From NCBI GenBank assembly GCA_026545225.1, contig CM048845.1:32850501-32914500 (forward strand): a DNA stretch of 64,000 nt. The letters are read 5' to 3'. Both the position numbers and the translations under genes were made by a program. Positions 56,684-64,000 of the stretch are shown piece after piece. Position 1 is the first letter of the stretch. Each line of letters begins with the position of its first letter. Below the pieces are notes generated by a model. That model searched no databases and was not told the DNA's origin. It saw only the letters and a program-made list of their open reading frames with translations. This DNA is from Cornus controversa. Its lineage: Eukaryota > Streptophyta > Magnoliopsida > Cornales > Cornaceae.

Positions 56684-57154
56684 CTAAATTATAGGTCGCC
56701 TCCAGTCGTCCCCTTCGACAATAGAGACAGAGATTACATTACTCTCCTCAGTTTTATCTTCAAGGACTTGTTGTAGCATCCATTGTTGGCATACTAGAAC
56801 ATTGACTATTTCATCATCAACTAATACCAATGTTGTGGCTAAATTTGCCAAAGCATCCGCTATACGATTTTGCTTCCTAGGAAGGTGTTCTAGAATGACA
56901 TTGTCGAATTTTGTCAACAAGTGGGAAGCATAGTTGTAGTATGGTATTAGATTCTCCTTCTTGACCTCATAATCCTTAAGGAGTTGATTGATCACCAATT
57001 TAGAATCTCCATATATTTCGAGATCCATGATGTTCATCTCCTTTGCCATTTGAAGACCAATGATCAATGCTTGGTACTCAGCAACATTATTTGAGCAGTT
57101 TTCAAAGAACATTATCCATGGAGGAAGAATATCAATTTGAAAAAACTTCTTCAT
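56684..57154 (-). pseudogene. Element E second (archaeal-type) RNase H, N-terminal deletion
   Basis: Contains CSNNVAEYQALIIGLQMA (Glu), LEIYGDSKLVINQLL (Asp) and KQNRIADALANLA (last Asp), the pattern of the extra RNase H found in Tat elements. PWIMFF passes directly to ENCSNNVAEY: the strand with the first catalytic Asp and the following ~25-30 residues of the family are missing, without a shift. A 1-base change in a T run near 57,140 also separates it from the preceding frame. Likely inactive. Confidence 0.75.
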
Positions 57155-57896
57155 CGAAAAAATCTTCTGAAATTTCCCAATCGGCTGGGATAGGATAATT
57201 AGCTAGAAAATCTACCAAGACTTGTCCTTTTACTGCCTTACGTGGCACATAAATAATTTCAAATTCATTGAACGAAATTGACCACCTCGCTAAGCGTCCA
57301 AAAAGGACTGGTTTTGACATTACATACTTGAGAGGGTCAACTCTTGCAATGAGGTGTATTGTATGTGCTAAAAAATAGTGCCTCAATTTCTTAGAGGCAA
57401 AGACTAGTGCGAGACACGTTTTCTGAATCGGAGGATACTTCAGCTCTGTTGGGGTGAGCTTGCGACTTAAGTAATACAATGCCTTCTCTTTGTGCTCTTC
57501 ATTATTTTGTGCAAGAAGGGCGCCAAGCGATTCTTCTAGCGCGGCAATGTAAAGTATGAGAGGCTTTCCAGATACAGGTGCCCCCAACACTGGAGGATTG
57601 AGAAGGTATTGCTTAATACTATCAAAAGCATTTTGACAAGCTTGATCCCACTTGAATGGGACATCCTTTTTCATGAGTCGGTTGAAAGGTTGACAACGGC
57701 CGGCCAAATTTGAGATAAACCGACGGATGAAAGCAAGCTGGCCTTGCAGGCTTCGAAGTTCGCATAAATTCTTGGGTGGTGGCATCTTTTGTATAGCCTC
57801 AACTTTAGATGGATCAATTTCAATACCGCGATGGCGAACCACATACCCAAGGAATTTTCTGGAAGTAACACCAAACGCACACTTGAGAGGATTCAT
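57132..57896 (-). pseudogene. Element E RT connection and RNase H
   Basis: 254 open codons: CAFGVTSRKFLGYVV, IDPSKVEAIQKMPPP, then the tether and RNase H with LSRKLTPTELKYPPIQKTCL and FLANYPIPADW. The usual Asp in the first RNase H strand (YIAALEESLGALL) is changed, which is common in Tat elements that rely on the second RNase H. Separated from RT by a shift near 57,900. Confidence 0.8.
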
Positions 57897-58879
57897 TTTG
57901 AGTTGGTATTTTCTAAGACGATTGAAAATTGTACAAGATCTTGTAAATGACCCCCTCTTTTATTTGTCTTAACCACAAGGTCATTGACATAACACTTAAC
58001 AATTTTGTGAAGAATGTCATCGAAGATCCTTTGCATGGCACGCTGGTATATTGCCCCCGCATTCTTAAGTCCAAAAGGCATGACTTTGTAACAATAAATA
58101 CCTTTTGGGGTGCAGAATGTAGTTAGCTCTTCATCTTTTGGAGTCATCCTAATCTGGATATACCCAGAATAACAATCCATGAAAGAGAGAGCTTCATGTC
58201 CGGTTGTTGCATCGATAGTGAGTTACGGGATAGGAAGAGGAAAATCATCCTTTGGACATGCCTCATTTAGGTCATGAAAATCCACACAGATTCTTATCTG
58301 CCCATTCTTCTTTTTCACTAGCATAATACTTGAAATCCATGTCGGATACTTGACCTCCCGAATAAATCCCACATCAATCAATTTGTTGAGTTCTTCTTCT
58401 ATCTTTGTGATAAGTTCTGGACGGAAGAAACGTTGAGATTGTTTAATTGGACGCGTCCCATGTTTGACAACAAGGTTATGGACTGCGATTTTAGGGTCAA
58501 GACCTAGCATTTCCTTGTATGTCCAAGCAACTACGTCCCTGTATTTTGACAGCAATTGAAAGTATTCATTTTCTTCTGAGGCACTTAAGAATGAACTAAC
58601 AAAAATTGGTTTAGGCTGGTCCATCGTCCCCAAATTGAATTCCTTGAGTTGATCAACGGTCGCTTGCCCCCCGTCTTCAAGTGTTGAGGGAGCTTCTTTG
58701 ATCTCATCATCAGAATCTGATTGTTCTTCGACGACAATGTGATAGGCAGTGGCATAAAATACTTTATCCTTCCTTCCATCCATGTCGAACTCCTCAGACT
58801 GGGCAGTGAACACAATAGTCCATTTTTTTGCTTTTAGTGTAATGTCATTAGTGAGGTCCACCTTTGTTCTACGTTTCAT
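57893..58879 (-). pseudogene. Element E reverse transcriptase, catalytic Asp lost
   Basis: Blocks in order: QSQRFFRPELITKIEEELN, GFIREVKYPTW, ICVDFHDLNEACPKDDFPLP, a TAA after PLPIP (58,223), FMDCYSGYIQIRM, YKVMPFGLKNAGAIYQRAMQ, then CYVNDLVVK. The family has YVDD; here the first Asp of the pair is Asn (AAT), which removes a metal ligand. A second break lies at 57,893. The upstream acidic linker (EEQSDSDDEIKEA) is typical of this lineage. Confidence 0.88.
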
Positions 58880-60724
58880 TCATGAGGGAATCAAACTCTG
58901 AACTTCACTACCTTTCACCATATTGACACCAGTTCTCCCCAGTTCTTTTTCTTCATTTCTCATTACCAATACCTCTCTCGGAGCTTTAATTCGAGAAAAG
59001 ACAGACTTTCGAGGTTGAGGTTGTGAAGATCTTCTTATTTGGGTAGGAGAATTTATTCTCTTAAAGACGGAAGTACATGGTGAATTATTGACATGTGAAC
59101 TTGAGGTATTCAATTTTTGAGTTAACGGGCCCAACCTGTCGAATACAAATATTCTAGTGCATGAAACCTTTACACGATCAAAAACTGACTTGTTAGAAAC
59201 AGAATGTCGATCTTCGCTGTCACCAACCTCTTCAATGCCAATGTACAAAGTGTTCAACTTATTATCTTTCTTTGTGATTTGGATGCGAATAGGTTTAGTT
59301 GATGCGAAACCAAGACCAGTCTTGGGGTGAATTACCCTATGCCCTTGTTCTCTCAATTTCTTTTGTGTCTCATTAAGGCCGTATATTTTCTCACCAGTAA
59401 GTTCTGGACTGAGCTTTCCAAGGCCTGTGGGATTTGCAAAATCATACCCAGACTTAACCAAAAGTTTGTATGCCTTTGGATCGAACCCTTCATCAGTTCT
59501 TTGTATTGAAAGGAATCCATGTTCAACTGGAGCTTTTGATGGTCGGACGAATCCTTTTAATGGAAGTTTAGTAGGAGTAGACTTTTCAATCTTTGTGAGG
59601 GAAAGAATTAATTCCTTTCTCAGGCATTGTAGATCTTCTTTTTCTTTTGTGCGAGACAGCTTTAACTTAACTTCTTCCATTTTAAGTACCTCCACGACCG
59701 GTGATTACCCTTCTCATCATTGAGATTTTGGAACATACTTGAAAATTGGTGTAGTACGATGTGTTTTAACCACGACCTCTTGCTTTTGAGTTACCTTTGT
59801 ACTGTCTATCACCGAGATATCTAAAGGGATGAACAACACTTCTTTTATTTTTGTAGACTAAACCTCTTGTGTAGATGGAAGGTTTGTTGTAGAGACGCTC
59901 AAATATGTGTCTTGCTCAATGTAAAACTTTGCATCTGCAAAATGGGCTTTTACTTCAGTAAATGGCTTGTTATCTGCCATCACTGTCTGTACACTATTCT
60001 TGCAGAACTTGAAACACTGATGAAGAGTTGATAGAACAATACCATTGTCATGCACCCAAGGTCATCCTAACAACAAATTGTAAGATGTCTTTGCATCGAT
60101 TACGTGGAATAAGGTTTCAGCTTACAACCCTCCAATTGTTAGGTTTACACGAATCATGCCAATAGTTCTCTGCCCACCTTGATTAAAACCTTGAATGATG
60201 AGGCGACTGCGAGCCAAATCGTCAACTGTAATGCCAAGATTATTCATTATAAAATTTGGCATGAGATTCACTGTGGAGCCCCCATCAATAAGGATGCGAT
60301 TTACCTTTTGCTCCCTTATGTATCCGGAGACCAAAAGAGGACGATTGTGTGGCTTTGATCCCAGTTGAAGGTCTTCGTCAGTGAAAGTGATTGTTGCACA
60401 GCATGAGTTAGTAGATCCAACTCCCTCTTTGTCATTGGATTCTTCGATGGCGGTCATGTGTTTCTCCAGCTCTCCTATACTTTGGACTTCACTTTGACTC
60501 TTATCACTTTCGATCTCTGAATTGATCCTCATAGTTAACACCATGTAAGTTGGCACAACTTCATCATTGAGATATCCTTTTGGAAAAAAATCACGTAAAG
60601 TAACGGGTTTGCAAATTTCTTCACCCAACCTTGTATGTTTTGTCAATGCTGTTTTATTGGCACCTTTCCCATTCTGGACACCTTTCTTATGGATATATCG
60701 AGACTTCTTTTTCTTTTGCCCCAT
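58880..60724 (-). pseudogene. Element E protease and long linker
   Basis: Starts MGQKKKKSRYIHKK at 60,724. Retropepsin-like site ILIDGGSTVNLMPNFI near 60,260-60,310. Stops after LTIGGL (60,122), after NLLLG (near 60,063) and after TQEV (59,858). The last part (59,695-58,880) is one open frame with KAYKLLVKSGYDFANP and three SVFxR(I/V) repeats (SVFDRV, SVFKRI, SVFSRI). Cleaves the polyprotein; the linker function is unknown. Confidence 0.75.
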
Positions 60725-60865
60725 TTCAAAGTGGCTGGTTAGAGAAACGTGAGCTTGTTGTTTTCGTCATTTCCTCGTCACCAAGGTCCACCCTTCATCA
60801 TCGTGTTAGAGAAGTTTATTCTCATTTGTTGGATTATCAAGAATCCTACCTTGGGGGAGGTATAT

Positions 60866-62773
60866 CTAAATTGGTTCGAATGAACCAAATTGAATAGTTA
60901 TGGAATAGATACAAGAGTTTAAAAATAATTGGTGATGAGTACACGTTTGCTCGAACTTTGAAGATGGGAATACGACAGCAGTATGATTTGAAATTGTTAT
61001 CTCATCTGCGTCTAACAAGATCTTTCCTTGCTTTGCCAAGTTCATCACTATTTCCTTGAAAATGAAACACTTCTCAGTTGGGTGACCGACAATACGATGA
61101 TATTTACAGTATTTTGGGTCATCAACACATCCCATTTCTTGAGGGCGCTTACATTCTGGAAGTTCAATAACTTTACTTTCAAGTAAGCATTCCAATATGT
61201 CAGGAACATCAGAGTTTGGGAATAGGTATTCCTTCATCTCTAATTCTTTGAGCGTCAGACGTTGGTTTTGCTTCTCTTGAAACTGTCGTGGCTTATTATC
61301 TTCTTTTCTCTTATCTTTGACAGCAACCTTTATCGAGACGGCAGAGACAATCATGGATTCTTTGGTAAGACCCTTTGACGATTTTACCACCTTCTTTTCA
61401 TCTTTTCCTTCTTTGCGTGGCTCTAAAATCAAAGAGTCTTTGCCTCCACGAGTTTTAATGCTAATCTCCATATCATGTGAATGTGTATCCAATTCTTCGA
61501 AGGTACGAGGCTTTATACCTTGAAGAATATAAAGGAGGTCCCAATGCATACCTTGCATACACATTTCGACAATTGAGAATTCTGTCAACCGATCCTTGTA
61601 ATCCAAGCTAAGTGCTCGCCACCGATTGATATAGTCCATTACAGGCTCGTCTTTCCATTGTCTTGTGTTAGTCAACTCTATCATACTAACAGTGCGACGG
61701 GTGCTCTAGAAACTGTTTAGAAATTCTCGTTCCATTTGTTCCCAACTATCAATTGATTCGGACTTTAAATCAGTATACCACTCAAAAGCATTTCCCTTAA
61801 GGGAATAAACAAACTGTTTAACCAATAAATCCCCCTCAGTCCCAGTATTGTTATAAGTCTCGATGAAATGAGCGATGTGTTGTTTTGGGTTGCCCTTTCC
61901 ATCAAACTGTTGGATCTTCGGAGGTTGGTACCCTGCAGGCATCCTCAAACTATCAATTCTCCTTCTGTAGGGTTTTGAGTACATGAGAGTGCTTTGCAGA
62001 GCACCGCCATACTGTGCTCAAATTATGTTCGTTATCATATCCTGCAATTGTTGGACAGATAGCGAAGCGACTGGCAAGGCATAGTTAGTTTCGTCAGCCA
62101 CGTGTCCTGACGCAGATGTGTGATGACGATCTTTTGATTGGGCCCCTTGAAGGGCTGAATTTAAGGTATTCGCAGGCAGTTGTGTTGACTCGTCAGGATT
62201 CTGGACTTCAAGCTTACTCAATAGCGCGGCAATCTGCATGTCCTTCTCTTCAACAGTTTTCGTAAGGTTCTCGATTGCGTGTGCCATCGTCGCCAGTTGG
62301 TCTTCCACCGAGGCTGTTCCAGTCATCATGGCTGCGACAATATTCGAATAGGAAAGACCTTGAGAATCAAAATTCCTTGAAGTGACTGAATGTTCTAAAA
62401 TCTCAAGTAACGAATCTGAGAGTGAACCAAAGCTAGAGTTGGCGTCAGAGACGGAGTGAGGTGAATGTGGTGGCACCGATTTTTCTGGGACAACGTCAAA
62501 ATTCTTTGGCGCCTGAGGGTCATAGGTGTTCACATGTTGAATTTTCACACCCACTGGTTTAGCAGGATTGGTTTTCACCAAATCTTGCTGATTCTTGAGC
62601 GAATCAATTATTTTGGTCTTGTTACGCGTCATTGGACCTACTGAGGTACTGCTAGCACTTGACAGGTTCCTGGTACTTTTGCCACTACTTGCAGCAGTTT
62701 TGATGTTGGTCATTGTAGCAGTGGTGTCTTTTGTAGTTTTCTTGTTTGTAGCCGGAACCTTGGAAGGAGCCAT
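60866..62773 (-). pseudogene. Element E gag
   Basis: ATG at 62,773 (MAPSKVPATNKKTTKD). N-terminal low-complexity Ser/Thr/Lys region, then a short coiled coil (ENLTKTVEEKDMQIAALLSK). The Gag core contains FDGKGNPKQHIAHFIETYNN, KGNAFEWYTDL and DYINRWRALSLDYKD. A knuckle-like CKYHRIVGHPTEKC lies near 61,080. Stops: TGA after TNII (62,018) and TAG after LNSF (61,706). The frame continues past 60,866 toward the protease frame with two further stops. Capsid function is inferred from family. Confidence 0.85.
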
Positions 62774-62834
62774 AGATTCTGACGAACAGAGTTTGAGAGA
62801 TATGATGTAGGAGACAAAGATGAGTGGTAGAGAT

Positions 62835-62853
62835 GGTCCCACTGGGCATGCCA
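62835..62853 (-). other. Element E primer binding site
   Basis: The minus strand reads TGGCATGCCCAGTGGGACC, six bases from the 5' LTR. It starts TGG as a PBS must. I could not assign the tRNA with confidence. Confidence 0.65.
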
Positions 62854-62859
62854 GAAATT

Positions 62860-63305
62860 TGTACACACAAATTTTGTGTCCGAAAATCTAGGAACAAAAA
62901 TTAGTGACAAATAAACGATTTTTATTGATTCAAGAAAAAGGGTACAATCCTTTGTAAATGTTTACAAAAGAAATATGAAGATAAGGTCCTCTGATTCGAT
63001 CTCCTTGATGATATGGATTTAAGGGCTGCTAGAGCTTGATCTTGAATTGGATTAAAACTTTGGTGAAGAACGGCACGTGGCTAATGTGCTTGTGGTTCTT
63101 CTCCTTCAGGGTTTAGGTACTTCGGAGTTTTGGATCTTTGAGTGAAGAGTTTTGCAGAGTTTCAGCTTTTTCTGAGAGTCTTCTGGTCTCCCTGTTTCCT
63201 CACCTCTAGACCTTTATTTATAGGCTCACCGGAGAGGTAGATTTGTAACTTTCTGTTCTTTTGATAATTATCCTATAATTATCATTTATGATAATTTTAA
63301 TAATT

Positions 63306-63358
<53 letters not shown>

Positions 63359-63545
63359 ATTAGACCCATTTTCAAGTAGGCTTGGACTTTTCAAACAATT
63401 TAGACCAGTCCATAACTCATTTATTTGTAGTGGGCCTGGTCTTTAAATTATTTGACTCATTAGGCCATATTTCAAAGTGGGCTAAACTGAAGATAAGTCC
63501 AAATTATATTTTGGGTCTATCGTGTAGATTTTTTTAATGTCTACA
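62860..63545 (-). repeat. Element E 5' LTR
   Basis: 686 bp, TG...CA, with a longer TA microsatellite (63,314-63,356) than the 3' LTR. Followed by ACTGT. Confidence 0.95.
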
Positions 63546-63550
63546 ACTGT

Positions 63551-64000
63551 AATATGAACTTTATTAAAGTAGTAACTTATAATAATAAAAAGTTGATACA
63601 ACAATGCACCATAGATAGTCCCACTCTTCCAACTATTTCGTTTCTTGCCCACGTATCATAAGGGGTCAAATCCGTCGATTCAACATAAATAAATTACAAT
63701 TTTAGATTTACAGTAGTCAGACCACTGCTAAAAGATATTGCTCAGTGAACTACAAAAATCAAAAGTAATTTATTTATCATAATGATCCCACCTTATTCAT
63801 AAGAAACAGACTCTCTCTTTCTCCTCATTATAACATACTCTGTAGAGAGTGAAAGTGCAGAGAGATGGCTAAAAAGAAACGTATTTGCCCCAACTGTGAG
63901 TGGCCATGTGTGTCTCCGCATCACAGGCAATTCACGGTACTCACAATGCCACCGTCATCGCCGTTAACTCACCGTTAAGACTCATCTTTCTCTCTCCTCA
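63551..64000 (+). other. Original flank of element E with a possible first exon
   Basis: Rejoins 50,879 after removal of E. A TATA-like TATAACATAC lies near 63,829, then an ATG at 63,865 opens 37 codons (MAKKKRICPNCEWPC…) to a stop at 63,976. A GTGAGT at 63,895 could be a splice donor instead. Two CxxC-like cysteine pairs are visible. Too short to name; it could be the start of a gene running out of the window or chance. Confidence 0.25.

Larger units (their letters stand above)
50880..63545 (-). mobile_element. Element E: Tat-lineage Ty3/gypsy with dual RNase H and an opposite-strand gene
   Basis: LTRs at 50,880-51,558 and 62,860-63,545 (TGTACACAC...TGTCTACA); target duplication ACTGT at 50,875-50,879 and 63,546-63,550; PPT and PBS present. 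The minus strand encodes gag, protease, RT, RNase H, a second archaeal-type RNase H and integrase, the order diagnostic of the Tat lineage. Between integrase and the 3' LTR are two tandem arrays and a gene on the plus strand. I count roughly 27 differences in the first ~390 bp of the LTR pair, so it is older than B. Nonsense and missense changes make it inactive. Confidence 0.93.

Noticed and set aside
62710..62910. ORF MSLIFVPRFSD shared with 50,727-50,930
   Set aside because: The match is only the LTR edge repeated at both ends of E; the frames diverge outside the LTR.

Overview
The window is a piece of plant nuclear DNA, most likely from a woody eudicot. Pointers are plant-type Ty3/gypsy lineages (Tekay-like chromovirus, Athila-like and Tat elements), a plant bHLH gene split by GT-AG introns, a plant R2R3-MYB relic, hAT transposons, AT-rich intergenic DNA and long TA microsatellites. 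I cannot name the species. About 80% is nested LTR retrotransposon; one protein-coding host gene is clearly readable.

Layout. 1-19,393: element A, a decayed Tekay-like chromovirus on the minus strand, cut by the window start. Its 5' LTR is split by element B (7,491-17,601, Athila-like, minus, target-site duplication GAGCT) and carries a short SINE-like insertion (18,967-19,214). 19,394-39,534: element D, an older plus-strand Tekay-like relic, interrupted by F (21,101-25,312, a 4.2-kb solo LTR, duplication ATTAT) and by C (26,035-38,716, a complete Athila-like element, minus, duplication GCTAG). 39,535-43,300: repeat-rich intergenic DNA with a Ty1/copia LTR relic. 43,308-45,994: a three-exon bHLH gene on the minus strand whose TATA box coincides with the 8-bp target duplication of a 1.46-kb hAT-like element (46,050-47,510). 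48,500-50,879: a second hAT relic, an R2R3-MYB fragment and short tandem repeats. 50,880-63,545: element E, a Tat-lineage element with a second RNase H (minus, duplication ACTGT), which carries an opposite-strand gene and two tandem arrays. 63,551-64,000: the original flank, with a possible first exon.

Order of events, read from nesting: D came first; A, F and C inserted into D; B inserted into A. By eye the LTR pairs differ least in B, more in C and most in E.

The most interesting signals are accessory transcription units inside the retrotransposons. In B and C the extra ORF downstream of pol is preceded by an array of palindromes, a TATA box, a 5' exon ending in GTAAGT and a CAG acceptor just before its ATG; the same palindromes lie upstream of the TATA run in the LTRs. 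In E the opposite-strand ORF is preceded by an eight-copy repeat array ending about a dozen bases before a TATA box, and has intron signals and an AATAAA. B has also lost RT and most of integrase by a clean in-frame deletion, so it would depend on a C-like partner.
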